This document shows, in pieces, positions 9,978-22,157 of a stretch of 64,000 nt of DNA (positions are counted from its first letter, which is position 1; every line of letters starts with the position of its first letter). Origin of the DNA: Saururus chinensis (taxonomy: Eukaryota > Streptophyta > Magnoliopsida > Piperales > Saururaceae); assembly GCA_035235625.1 (NCBI GenBank), contig CP141146.1, positions 22,128,501 to 22,192,500 of the forward strand, in the 5' to 3' direction. The notes under the pieces were generated by a model, which was not told the origin of the DNA, made no database searches, and was given only the letters and a program-made list of their open reading frames with translations. A program made the translations under genes and the position numbers.

Positions 9978-12353
9978 TGTCACGCCCCGAGATTTTGGAA
10001 GCATATATAAAAGTTTTAATAAAAATATCTGAGTTTTCCCAGGCTCGCAACTGCGACTATTCACCATAAACATGCTAAAAAATACAATTTCTCAGGAATA
10101 TACCGTCTGTGTGCAAACACACAAGCTGAAAAATAATAAAACTTCTTACTATGATTTAAGTGCAATTGAAAATCTTTTAAATCATCTCAAAAACTCCCAA
10201 GTAGGCCATTCTACCCGCACACTAAGCTTCGTCAAGTCTGCAATGTCTAAGGGGTGGTGAGTATTTTAAAATACTCAATAGGAGAAATTATACTATCAAG
10301 CATAAAGTAACATATTGCAGCTTCAAAAAACATAATATAAATAATGTTTTTTTTGTAAAAATAGGGTGTGCCTCTCACCCGAAACAACCCCTAGAGTTTC
10401 TTCCTCCATATCGAAGATGCTCCTAGAGTTTGCAAGCTCTCATGGCTTGCTACAAGTGTCCCAGACACCTACTTCATCCTAAGGATTTGTTGTGGGTACA
10501 AAGCAGCAACCTCTTACTCCTCCACAGATCATCAAAAAATACCTTGTGCTTGTGGAGAGAAGAGTCACCTGTGCTCGTGGGATACCGAGATAAAGAGAGT
10601 AGAGAGTCTTCCCATGTACCATCTACCCTAGCGCGTGTAGCCTTCTTAATGGTTCTTGCCCTTTGTTAGGGGCTGACCATGGTTCCCGCCCTTCGTTACA
10701 TGCTAACCAAGGTTCCTGCCCTTCATTAGGGGCTAACCAGGTTGAAGTGTATACTATGCATCTAATTCCAAACTGGATTATAATTGTTCCCTCATCTAAT
10801 CCATGAAGCTCTATTATGGCACCCAATAATAGCTCTGGACCAACAAAACAATCCTGAGTTCCTAAACTAATAAAGGGAAGTTTTTCTTTCAAAACATCCC
10901 ATTCTAATATTTATCCTTTCAAAAACCTAGCCTTGCCTTTACAAGCCATGAGAGCTTCACTAATAACGACAACAAATATGGGGTTGGTCGCTTGTTCCAA
11001 CGAGACAGTTACCCATTCTTCATCCCGTTTCAGTAACTCGAACATCATGCTTGTATGTATTTTCAAACATAATTTTGAGAGTCATCCTTCTACAACGAAT
11101 GATTCTCTAAAACCGCTTCTCAAACCTACTTTAGTCATTCCTAATCAAACAGTGGTTAAGCTAGATTTTCTCTATCTCAAATGCTACCACGTGTATAATT
11201 CATAATCAAATTCAAAGGATAAACCATTTGATAAAATGAATACACGAGGCAGTAATAAAATCACAATATATAAATCATACAATGAAATATGTAGTATATA
11301 ATCTATATCCTACTCCAATGGATAATCATTTGGTAAATCACATATGTGCAAAAATCATAAAACATAACTTGAAACTAACTCTAACACTTAGCATGCTAGA
11401 GTCATATGTATATTAAGTTCAAAAAACAACCAAAGTAAACATTTATGCCATAAGATAGGATAAAAAACCCTACCTTGCTCTCCACACAAATTCAAAGGCA
11501 ACGAATCAAACTCCATGAACTTGGATGTCCATTTTCTGATCTTTTAGTGCTCTATAATTGGAAAATAATCTCACGACTATGTTCGGAATGCTCGATTTAG
11601 GTAAGAACACATCTTGAACAATTCAATTTAGACTTAAAACGACTCAAAATTTGGTAAAAGAAGTTTGGATACAGGGTCAAGGTTTCTTTACTTTAGAGTA
11701 ATTAAATTTTAAAAATAACCCCTCCAATATGTAGAATGCCCTCCATTTAGTCAAGAACACATTTTGAATGGACTAAATCGGACTCAAAATGACCATAAAC
11801 AGAGAAAATGAAGTCTAGCTCAGCAAAAACCCCATCTCCCCTTATATAGGATGTGGCGTGCCAAAACAGTGTCGCCATGCCACCTTTTTAAGCGGTGGCA
11901 CCATTTTTTGTGGCATGCCTGTAGATTCACATGCATGCATCATGAGGTGAAGCCCGTGCTTACTATGATGCGCGGGACCACGTCTCGGCACAAAATGTTT
12001 TTTCTTTCTTATCTTTAAATGCCTGTATCTTTCTACCACGGACTTGAATTCGTATATTCTTAGTATCGTTGAGCTCATATCGATGAGACCTATAAAACTA
12101 GACCAGTCAAAGTAGATTGTCTAGCTCTTTTCAAGTGAGCCCCCCCTACAAGATATACTTCCTAAGGTAATAATTTTTACCCCAAAGTCTGATTTGCACA
12201 GTTAAAGGCTAGTTACGTTCGTTGTTCAAAGCTCTATCGCAATCTTAAGAATGCTTACCAAATAACCACCTCTAAATAATTTAAAATCAGTAAAAACTCA
12301 TATAATAGATTTATTAGAGGTGTAAAATTGTACCAAAAATTCGCGGTCATTAT
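9978..12353 (-). mobile_element. 5' LTR of element 2 (about 2.4 kb)
   Basis: On the minus strand the LTR begins TAATGACCGCGAATTTTTGG at 12353 and ends CTCGGGGCGTGACA at 9978, two bases from the primer site. A TATA-like CCTATATAAGGGGAG lies at about 11848 on the minus strand, with a leader downstream. The short ORFs inside are not conserved-looking. It contains three 30 bp tandem units at 10651-10740. Confidence 0.75.
10651..10740. repeat. Three 30 bp tandem units in the element 2 LTR
   Basis: Units start GGTTCTTGCCCTTTGTTAGG, GGTTCCCGCCCTTCGTTACA and GGTTCCTGCCCTTCATTAGG, and each ends GCT.ACCA plus one base. They are exactly 30 bp apart. Confidence 0.9.
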
Positions 12354-14056
12354 AGTCAGTGCATGGGCTATCATCTCTATCCTTTCATCTCTATCATCTC
12401 TCTCCTTTCATCGATGTCATCACTAGCTGTCGTTGGTCGTATCGATGATACGGAATAGAAAATTTTTTTGGTTCCCAAAATCATTCCAAATTGTGCTTTT
12501 AATGCAAACCTTCCTCGCAACACCTTCCTACAATGATAACTAATGATTCATACTATCATATGATCATTAAGCATAAGTAAACATGATCACATAGTATATT
12601 CATGATGATAATCTTTAAATTCATTTTCTACATGCTTTCATGACAAGTAATACTCATAACACATCTCATAAATTTACTTCAACACCAACTCATGATAACA
12701 AGGTTAGCAAACTGACATTTTTCCTTCAACGAACACACAAAGGTCTCTACAAACTCAGTCATCTTCCATCTTCCTCTGGACTTTTACGTGCCCTAATCTA
12801 TCATCTTCAACTCAAACTCAGAGATTCTGAAGAATTTGGGTCAAAAAAAATGTCAAAGTTATTTATATGAGGATGAAACAACCAAATTCTAGTGCATTCC
12901 TGTCAAAAAACCGCAAGAAACCATTTCTCTTTGTAGTTTTGAACATGTATGTAAGACATACTCATAGCACTGACGCGTCAATGGCATGCCAACATTGAAT
13001 CTGCTACTCCTTTGATGAAGTAGCCAACATGTCCAACCTTATTGACAGTGACCCAGAACTTCACCAGTGGAGTCACAGACGTGTTGATGTCTATTGGCAA
13101 AAATTCTTTTTTTAAATAGTAAAAGTATAATTTGTATTTGTTATTGTTGCTACTTTTTTGAGTTTATTACTTAGAAATACTATTATTACCAAATGAGTTC
13201 CTCAACATGTCAAATGTGTCATCAATTGAATTCAACACAAAAACATCAAGGTAAGTTACCTACATACATTCAAGATTATCAAGAACCTTAAAAAAACCCA
13301 CAAATCTAAAATACTTTTCTTTATTTCAAATGCAGATTAATTTTTAATTAAATGCATAAGAATATCATACAAAATCATGGGTGTCAGAATAATTGTGGCC
13401 CCAATCAGTGAGCCGCAAGATGTTCATTTTTCCTCCATCCTCTTATTAAGGGTGAGATGACAGTTCATAATGGAGTCCTGTAGGAATTCGTATACAAATT
13501 TTGCCTGGTTGTATTTATTGAGAGAGGAGAGGTCATCAAGATAGCAACAGAAATCCTTCCCAACTACGTTGTTGATATGTGGAAAGAATACATTGCAAAA
13601 CATGTGGAAGTTGAGTACCCAGACAATGTCTTAGAGAATTAAATATTGTGATTAATTTTAAAAAAATTAGCAGAACAATCAAAATGTTTTAACCTTATTG
13701 TTCAAATATTTTGATAACAACATCAAAATAAAAAAGTTTACATGGTAAGATTCTATCTCAAAAGTTTAAATCTTATAATCATTTTTTAAATGACTTTGAC
13801 GAGAAGCATTAAAACTTATTTAACCCTAGTGTTTAGACTATTTTAAAAAAGTTCAAAATTTTTTAACATATCTCTCAAAACTTTTATCCACTAAGACTAA
13901 AAAAACTTTTCCCAAAACCTACTTGTCCAAGAAAGCGTTCTTGCTATTTCCTCGAATGATAATGTTGATTCTTCTATCATTTCCTTTCAATCAAAAGAGG
14001 TGATAAAGCAGAGGACGAAGAAAGCCAAAGATGAGGTGATGAAGCAAATAGGATGA
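12354..14056. other. AT-rich intergenic DNA
   Basis: No complete gene is seen. The start holds a CT-rich ATCTCTATCCTTTCATC repeat (12370-12415). Around 12940-13260 there are splice-like signals (an AAG|GTAAGT at about 13250), and a short coding-like stretch follows at 13484-13642, annotated separately. The rest is low-complexity sequence. Confidence 0.5.
13484..13642 (+). pseudogene. Unrecognised coding remnant (52 codons)
   Basis: Between a stop at 13481 and a stop at 13640, the frame reads EFVYKFCLVVFIERGEVIKI, continues ATEILPNYVVDMWKEYIAKH and ends VEVEYPDNVLEN. The composition is protein-like, unlike the surrounding AT-rich DNA. Nearby pieces in other frames (for example VRIIVAPISEPQDVHFSS before it) also look coding. 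I do not recognise the family. It may be the last exon of a decayed host gene or a captured fragment. Confidence 0.3.
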
Positions 14057-14190
14057 GCGATGACCATAGGACAAGAAGGGGCGATGGGTGATAACCGCAG
14101 GACAAGAAGAGGCAATGGGCAATGACTGGAAGATAGGAACAGGCTATGAGCAATGACTGTAGGACAAAAAGAGGCGATGCACAATGACAC
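14057..14190. repeat. Minisatellite, about 31 bp unit, 4-5 copies
   Basis: Imperfect units of the form GCGATG..CAATGAC.G.AGGACAAGAAGAG repeat about every 24-31 bp. They are purine-rich on this strand and no gene is associated. Confidence 0.7.
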
Positions 14191-15505
14191 AGATAAGGAA
14201 AAACAGTCGAGTGGGGGGAGTAGATAGGACGTCTTATTTAATGCATGTCAACCTGGTGAATAATTGTTTATAATTAAACCTTTTGCAAGCGTACAAGGTA
14301 ATTGTACTAGGATGAGTATTTAAGGGTTGTCGAACCTCAGGCATGAATGAATTATTACTAAATCTAAAGAGGAATTTGCTAATTAAAAACTAAAAAATAA
14401 CTTAAACTTAAATTAAGCAAAAGAAAGAAATCAACTAGTTTAAAATCAATAGATTAATATAATAGAATTTACTTAGGAAATCAAATCTACAATAGAACCA
14501 TAACAATTCGTTAACTCTTAATCTAAATCTAGTGTGAATATAAGCAAGTATTCTCAGCTACAAGCTAGAATTACTTCAGATAGAATCATTAATTAAACTC
14601 ATGGCATTAACTATCTTCGACAATAGCACGAATCATCTATACTAAACTAGCTATAAGCATGACTCGTCTAATCTTAGTATAACTCATCCAATTCATTAAT
14701 TATTTGAACATTAAAACTATTGCATGACCATCTCATCTAAATCACAGAAATTAGAATTGATGTAAATATCAAAACCACATCAATCTATCATCTACAAGAC
14801 AATAAATCAACATAGAATTGAATAAACATTAAAAGCTCTTCCATTAAAAAAGGAATCCTTATCATACAATTGTCATCATTCATAAATGAGATCTAAATTA
14901 AAAAGAAAAGAAATTGAAACTTATCTATAGCTTCATCAACTCCTAAGTAAAAGAAAAGTATAGCCTTCCATTGTAGAAGAAAATACTTGAATCTCCATTG
15001 AAAGCTTTGGGTTCTATTCCATCTTCTTCTTCCTTTTTCTCTTCAAAAAATCTACTTGAATCCTTCAATTTCGAGTCAAATATGTTTTTATATAGGCATA
15101 AGAACCATAAGAAGAAGTTCTATATGAAAAGGATTCAAAATTGGCTTAAACTAGGAAACTGCGTGTTATCCCGTTCGAATAGCCTGCATGCCCATTCGAT
15201 CGGCTGTACTATCTTTTTCTCCAAATTCACATTTACCCGATCAAACGCTAAGTGACCCTGATCGAACGCCAATGAAGAATCTGCAAAATAAGCCAATTTA
15301 TTTCAAATCATCATAGAAGCTTTTTCTAACTTAATTAAATTTAATTTCTAATTATTTAACTTATATTAACTCTTAAATAAGATTAAATAGTAAAATAATT
15401 AAGGGTAAAATAACGTATAAATTATACTTATCAGTGAAGCATGCCCATTATGCATCAGTCACACCTTTTGCTTTTTCAAATGGTGAGTATTATAAGGATG
15501 GAGCC
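14191..15505. other. AT-rich DNA, possible old LTR or retroelement fragment
   Basis: The opening (14247: TGTCAACCTGG, then GCAAGCGTACAAGG and GGGTTGTCGAACCTCAGG) and the closing TTATACTTATCA (about 15434) resemble dispersed plant retroelement sequence. I found no target duplication and no coding. Two ATTCGATCGG/CCCGATCAAACG motifs occur near 15190-15260. Confidence 0.3.
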
Positions 15506-15514
15506 ATGAGGAGA

Positions 15515-15725
15515 TGGGAAGTGTTTTTTATGCTCCCTGGCCACCGTGAGCTTAGCGTAAGGAACACAAGGGGAGCATCTATTTTCAAGATGGATGGTGT
15601 ACACTCTAGTGCACATTAGCATAAGTATCACTGACACTAATGTGTGCCATCCATCTTGAAAATGGACGCTCCCTATGCATTCTTTACGTCGGTTCACTGT
15701 CAAAGTGGAGCAAAAAAACACTTCC
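15515..15725. mobile_element. MITE with long inverted repeats, Mutator-like, copy 1
   Basis: The 211 bp is almost entirely an inverted repeat. The left arm begins GGGAAGTGTTTTTTATGCTCC and the right arm ends GGAGCAAAAAAACACTTCC. The centre pairs TTTTCAAGATGGATGG with its complement. Flanks ATGAGGAGA and ATGAGAGAG differ by about one indel and may be an eroded 9 bp duplication. The same family is at 62122-62341. It lies about 335 bp before the start codon of the next gene. Confidence 0.75.
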
Positions 15726-16059
15726 ATGAGAGAGAGAAAGGTTTTAAAAAGTACATAAATATAAAAAATGGGAAAGACCTCTCTAGCCTGCCAAATTTTG
15801 TGACTTAGAGTTTGGTGACTAACAATAAGAAATTACCACGTCACCGTGAAAGTGGTAAGTGAGATACTTGGAAAAGATATTCAAATTATCCGAAGTTTCT
15901 ACCCTCCACATGTAAATTTTCTCGCCAAATTCTTTCACACAATTACATGAACTTCAGTTAATATTCTACCGTTCCACGCCCACTTGTTCATAAAACTGAA
16001 CCACTGAAAACAATTGCATATCCACTTTGATCCAACATCCTCCGTGAGAGGGCCTGGCC

Positions 16060-18519
16060 ATGGCCAACACCCTTCTCTCAACCTTCGCTGGAGTTGCCAC
16101 TAACACCAACCCATCATCTAAGCAACTGAGAACTTTCCACTCGCCTTCCCATGAGCCAGACAAGAGGAAATTCATTATCCTTGCCTTAGCCAGCACTTCA
16201 CCCCCGAGTATCAAAGTGGACTACCTGAAGAGGGAGTTCAGCGGCCATGGGGTCAGCTTCGCCCAACTGGGGGAGAGCTGCGTGGTCAAGATGGGGATGG
16301 AAAACGGGAGCGTGGCCACTCTGATGCTGCCCAGCGGCCTCATCACCTCCTACAAGCCCCACATGTGGCACGGCGGCGTCCTCGAGGTCCTGCACACCAC
16401 CGTGTCCGAGGGTGCCGACGGAGCCGCCATGATTCAGGGCGGCGTTTCTCTAGGCTTCGAGTGTGGGAGCTGTGACGATGGCATCCCTTGGTCCCCCACA
16501 GCTTGGTCTCTCCGTGATGTTAGAGGCAATCCTGAGAAGTCAATCCAGGTCTCTTTTGTTCTTTCCTACTTGAAAAATCATTTGCACTCTGCTTTCCTTT
16601 GGGTTGCAGTGAAAAATTGTGAATAAGTAAAATATGAGAAGTTGGGGATGAGGATGCCTTATTTGCACACATATGCCCATTTAATTGAAGGGATGAGTAA
16701 GATTACCACCACTTGAGAATGACCATGCAATCCCTGATAATCCTTACTGCTTCTGACTCCTGCCTTTCTTATTTTTTGCTCAATGTCACTCAAGTGGTCA
16801 AAAGATAGATGCAAATAATACTGGTAATTGAGAGGATGCATCAAGCAAATAGAAGAGTTAGTGGATTCAATGCAGGAATCTCAACCTCAATATATCAACA
16901 GGGAGGCTAATAGAACAGCAGTTGTGTTAGCTGACTTTATCATAGACAATTTTGATTGTTTTGGTTTAAATCACCATCTTGTTTTTGTTTAATGTATTGA
17001 TAGACAATGTATCTAGTTTGCATTATTGAAGGTCAATAAAACTGTAGCCTCTATGGGGTCTCAGATTTACAAAAAAAATAAAAAATAAAATTACTCAATG
17101 GATCATTTCAAGTTAGGATTTTGGTGAGTTCTAAAGAATGTTGTTCTAGTTAGTCAACAGATGGTGCTTTTCTTCTTGATTTATATATGAGCCAGACAAT
17201 TAATTAAATCGACATATAGCAGAACTATGGTGAAAGCTTAAAAATTGTTCATTAGATGCCTGTCACTTATGTCATTCTAAAAGCAATTAATCCAACAGCT
17301 ATGATTGTTTGAGCTAGTTAAACACTGTATTAGGTTTCGAGACTGGTGGGCATAAGTGGGTTGTCCAGTTGAAGCCCACTATGAGTGGCTTATAAGCCAA
17401 AACCCATGAAATGATTTAAATTTAAGATTTGGAGAGAGGGAGTCTAATTTTCATTTTTGGGGCAAACCTTTTTTTTGTCAAATGTTACTTTTCAAGTTGG
17501 AGGGAAGTTTTTCTTAGTATTTTCCAACAACATGATCACTAAGAACTACTTGTAGCTGTTTTGTATCAAATTTATATTCAATCTGCCAAAATGGGATCAA
17601 TGCAGGTAGAGCTGATATGCAATGACTCACCAGAAAATGTTGAAGTAAAATACACTTTGACCCTGCAAGACAATCTTCTTTGCTCAGAGCTTGCCATCTC
17701 CAATAGGAAATTGTCTCCATTACGGTTGATGGGCACTTTTATGAGTCATTTAACTGTGAGCACTCCTGATGCAACTTATGCTGTTGGATTACAAGGCTCA
17801 AATTACTTTAAAAAACCACCATTTTTGTCAGAGTTTAGTATCATTCCCCCTGGTTACACCCAAAGGGACTCATCAGATATAAAGCAATCATGGAGTCAAA
17901 AAGCATTGCGGGGACTCTTAAGTGGATGGAATCAGGATGGTGCCAAGAGTGCCAGGAGACTAAAAGAAAAAGGGATATCCGAAGAAGAATTAGAGGGAGA
18001 AGAAGAAGATGATTATTCTCATATGACTGAAAAGATGAGCAGGATTTATACCAGCACACCCAGAAAATTTACTATCATCGACAGGGTAATACTGGAATAA
18101 ATCAATTCTCTAATTTTCTCTTCTTTTTCTGCAAAAAAATACTATTTCTCACCTAGATTTTGTACTTGCATCAATTCCACAAATTTCTAGGCAAGGGATT
18201 CAAAGACGTCTCTTAAGGTTTCTGATCCCTCTGCAAAGCAGCAAAGCCAAACCTTTTTTTTTTTTACAAACATGAGTTTCCTGTTTATTGAGTCTATTAT
18301 TTACTCTGCTGTTTTATTAAACAGGGCAGAAGAAATTCAATTATAGTGGAGAGGAACGGGTTTGATGAGATGTATGTTTTCAGCCCCGGCGCCAACCATG
18401 AATGGTATGGGAAGTATGCGTACATATGTATTGGTCCATCAGCTCTTTTAGAGGCAGTAGTCTTGGGCCCTCAAGAGCAGTGGATAGGTATTCAATGCCT
18501 ACGCAATCCAAACATCTAA
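16060..18519 (+). CDS. NDF5/PNSB2-like NDH accessory protein, three exons
   Basis: Exons are 16060-16548, 17606-18085 and 18325-18519. All introns are phase 0 with GT-AG borders, and together they encode 387 residues. The start has a good context (GCCATGGCC). The first 50 residues are Ser/Thr-rich and fit a chloroplast transit peptide. The body (VDYLKREFSGHGVSFAQLGE, a TSYKPHMWHGG segment, then LRLMGTFMSHLTVSTPDATY and a C-terminal GFDEMYVFSPGANHEWYG) matches plant galactose-mutarotase-fold proteins NDF2/PNSB2 and NDF5. These are accessory factors of the thylakoid NDH complex in cyclic electron flow and are thought not to be enzymes. An acidic stretch (EEELEGEEEDD) precedes the last third. 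No stop or frameshift is seen, so it looks functional. Which of the two paralogues it is cannot be settled by eye. Confidence 0.8.
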
Positions 18520-19560
18520 GTCACACCAAATGAAATTTATGTTCCACTTTAACTCTACCTTAACATAGTCTATCCAAAGCTGCTACTTTATCACATAATG
18601 AAGCTTTATCCCATTCAGAAATACGTGTGGGGCACTTCAAATGTAATTACAATCCCCAAGCCTTGAAGAAAGAACGTCAAAACATATGCACCAGAAGTAT
18701 GCTGCAAAACGGCCTGACGTTTGGTTTTCTACCAAAATTTCCCACAACCCTCTTCACGAGAAAGGTTGCGGGAAAAGGGAAGTGGTTTAGCTTCTCCTCG
18801 GAAGCTGTTGCCAAATGAGCCCTATAAATTACGTAGGAGTAAAATCTAAATGTTCCCCTTGCTTAATTTTCAGTCTGCATTTTAGTGATGGAAGTAAAAG
18901 TCAAACATAGGCCAAACATCAAAAGAACATAATCTAGTCTGACTGCTGTAGACTGAAGGATATTCTCATTCTCCTCTTTGCAACCAAAGTAACCTGATAG
19001 TTCAGAGCTAGGGTCTATGCTGTCTTTCTGCAAGCTCTTTCCTCCTTATTCATCATCTTGTACGTCAAATTTCGGTCCTCTTTCCTCTTCACTCAAGTGT
19101 TTCTGTCCGGCATTGGATGAACTTGAGCTTCCATGCTCCCTAATTCATTCATTGTAGCTATAAAAAATTTCATATTTAGGATTTAAAAAAGAGTGGAATT
19201 GCCTCTTTGGAGTAGTGGTCATTATCAATGGCATTTTGCATGAGTGATCTATGAAAATATTACAATTATGAATGATTCAGACTATGATAAGGATGGCAGT
19301 CATTTGTCAGAAAGAAATAGAGTCAAAGGGTGGAAAACAATAGGATATAGCAGATTAAACTGTTTAAAACTCCTAGCAAAAAGAAAAAAAGAGATTGAAC
19401 TATTTGAACAAAATAAAGAGCATTCTATGAGGTTATAGGATGGAGGGAAATACAAATAAATTTATGGTTTGAAGCTAGTAGATTATTGTTGGTAAAAATA
19501 AAATATAATTAATGTTTAACAAATCAAAATATAAGCATGAGCATACAATTAATAATGCCT
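18520..19560. other. Downstream intergenic DNA of the NDF5-like gene
   Basis: This is presumed 3' UTR followed by AT-rich spacer. I see no further coding, and the short plus-strand frames at 18627 and 19244 show no recognisable protein. Confidence 0.5.
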
Positions 19561-21090
19561 TTTTCCCAACAATTTAAGTTTAGCAATATAGATCTTAAGC
19601 ATCTATTCAAACCTATTTTGTACTAATTCATTCATAAAAAATAATGTTGTCATATATTTTTTTATAATCAATTTACTAGTGCATCCATTAGTCTTCTCTA
19701 TATATGTTCATATCATAACATGCACTCCCTAAGTTACTCATTTAAAGGTACTATTCCAAAGTTCTTACAAATATGCTTATTTCTAATCTTATATCTCTTA
19801 ATTATCACACATATCTACCTTAGCATTCCCGTTTAGGTTATATTTAATTTATCTATATAACTTTTTTTTAGACCTAACATTCTACCCATAGAGTATTGTA
19901 AGCCTAATAGTTCTCTTATAGAACTTGCCTTAAGCCTATTTAGAATGTGCCTTTCACACAATATTCTTGATGTTGCCCTTCACTTTAACCCACCCGTATT
20001 TATCGTATATACTACACCACTATCAATATATCCCTCTTTGTCAACGATAGAGCCTAAATAGCATAATTACTCACATCTTGACACTTCTTTCCGATCTATT
20101 TCAGCTAAAGTTCTACATTCTTTAAAGTTAAATCTCGTATATTTTATTTTAATCCTACTTATTTTAAAACCTTTTGAATCTTGAGCTTTTCCCCACAATT
20201 TTAGTTGTGCTTAACCCTTCATTAAATCTTATCAACTGAAATTACATTATGTGCAAAAAGTATTCACTAAGGTATCTAATTTTGTATATGTGTAATTAGT
20301 TCATCCATAACTAAAGCATAGAAATAAGGGCTTAAGGTTGCCCCTGATATAAACTTACTATGACTTACAACTCCTTGTTTTCCCCTTATTGTCTATATAC
20401 TAGTCACTATCCTATGTTACATATATTTTATAATATTTATGTATCCTCTTATTACTCATTTTTTCTTCAAGACACTCCAAATGAGCGCTTTAGGCATTCA
20501 AAGGTTTTTCTAAATCTATGAAGGACATATAATCATCTTGTCTCATATACCTATACTTCTTTACTAACTAATTGTTGTAACAAAAAGATAGCCTCAGTTA
20601 ATAACCTCTCAGACATGAAACCAAACTAGTTTTTAATTATTATAGTTACATTCCATAAACGTTCTTCTACTACAATCTCCTATAACTTCAAAGTAAGACT
20701 TATGAGCTCTATATCCTTATGGTTTGTATAACGTTGGATGACTACATTATTTTTACATAGAGATATAAGGGTAGTTCTCCTCCACTCTTCTAAAATTCTT
20801 TTTGACTTCCAAATATTATTAACCTAGTCAACCAAGTTAACCTAACACCCCAAGAGACTTTCAAACTTTGACTGGAATTCCATCATGTCCTAATGTTTTA
20901 CTTTTCCTCAACTTCTTTAAGGTGACTTCTACCTCTTCTACCATAAATCTCCTAAAATAGGTTATATCCTTAATTAAATTACACTAAATATTTACTATCA
21001 TATTCTTCATTCAATAAATGCTTGAAATACTCTCACCATCTCTCCTTAATTTTCTTATATTTTACTAAAGACCTTTGATCTTCACTATTA
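19560..21090 (-). mobile_element. Degenerate RTE-type LINE, reverse transcriptase region
   Basis: Minus-strand translation, broken by many stops, gives the plant RTE order: IKERW near 21040, a linker with LKEV and GGELPLYLY, FGFMSERLLTEAIFLLQQLV (around 20620), FIDLEKPLN (about 20515), a decayed LFA.. box near 20265, and a C-terminal part with RATSRILCERHILNRLKASS and LQYSMGRMLG (about 19870-19960). Intact relatives read FIDLEKAYD and LFADD at these points. RTE elements move by target-primed reverse transcription. This copy is old and dead. Confidence 0.8.
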
Positions 21091-21506
21091 ATTTCTTTGA
21101 ATTCTTCAAAGACACGTAGTCCGTTTTGGACTAGAGTCCCCATGGACTCATGGACCCATGTAGATCTAGTATGGGATTTGGTTTTATGTGTTACGAACTT
21201 ATTCCTTGTAATTAAACACAAAGGGGTTTATTATTCTCCTTACGAGCTCATCTATTAGGGTTTCATTTTTTAATTTTTATTTTATTTTTTTCTTAAAGAG
21301 AGGAAGAGAAAAAGGGTTTTTTTAAGGGGAATTCTCATAGCATTCTCTATGGCCGTGGACATATGCACCTTAGCGAACTACGTAAATCCTTGTGTCTTTT
21401 TGTTTGTTATTTATATTTTCTTTTGAGTTGTTCCATTTCCAAATTTATATATGAAAAAATATTATAAAAAATTTAAAATCAAATCCACCATAGTCACAAG
21501 AATGAT

Positions 21507-21594
<88 letters not shown>

Positions 21595-22152
21595 CCAATA
21601 GTGGTGTGGCAATGATAACTTGACAGTTTTGGAGGTAGTGGCAAAGCAATAATGGTGGTGGTATTGATGGTTACGGTGGGTAGTGGAGGTAGAGGTGATC
21701 GGAGCAACGGTTCAAAGGGCCTAAGATTTCTCGAATGAAAGATGTTAAATTGAATTGTTGGAGATGCTCAAGTGACTCAAATTGATATATCTACTTTCCT
21801 ATGTGGCAATTTAACAATAAGTAAACTCCAACCATTAATTTCAAATACAAGTAAAAGAGGCAAAAACCATGAGAAATAATAATTAAAATATACAAAAAAC
21901 ATTTGAAATCTCAATATGTGGACTTTAAATTTGAAGTCCCAACAAGTGAAGGGTGTCATTTCTATGTAAGAAATAGGGCCCATGTTGAAGTCAATAATTA
22001 CTTCAATTTTGCGATGCTAAATAGATTTGGCATATGTCATTGGAGATACTCTAATTTTGCCCAAGATAGATGCCAAAAAGATTTGACGTATGACATTGGA
22101 GATACTCTTAAGTGGGTGATTTGAGGCTCTAACTCACTAGCCTACTTTGCAG
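21091..22152. other. AT-rich DNA flanking the Tat element
   Basis: It contains a long TA microsatellite and three copies of a TTGGAGAT(G/A)CTC motif (about 21758, 22038 and 22098) that is common at ends of small plant transposons. No coding is supported. Confidence 0.5.
21511..21592. repeat. (TA)41 microsatellite
   Basis: An uninterrupted TA run of 82 bp. Confidence 0.98.
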
Positions 22153-22157
22153 GTGAT

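Noticed and set aside
10430..10892. ORFs on both strands in the element 2 LTR
   Set aside because: They overlap the 30 bp tandem units in an LTR and show no similarity to known proteins.
15434..15727. Small ORFs on both strands around 15500
   Set aside because: They are translations of the two arms of the MITE palindrome.
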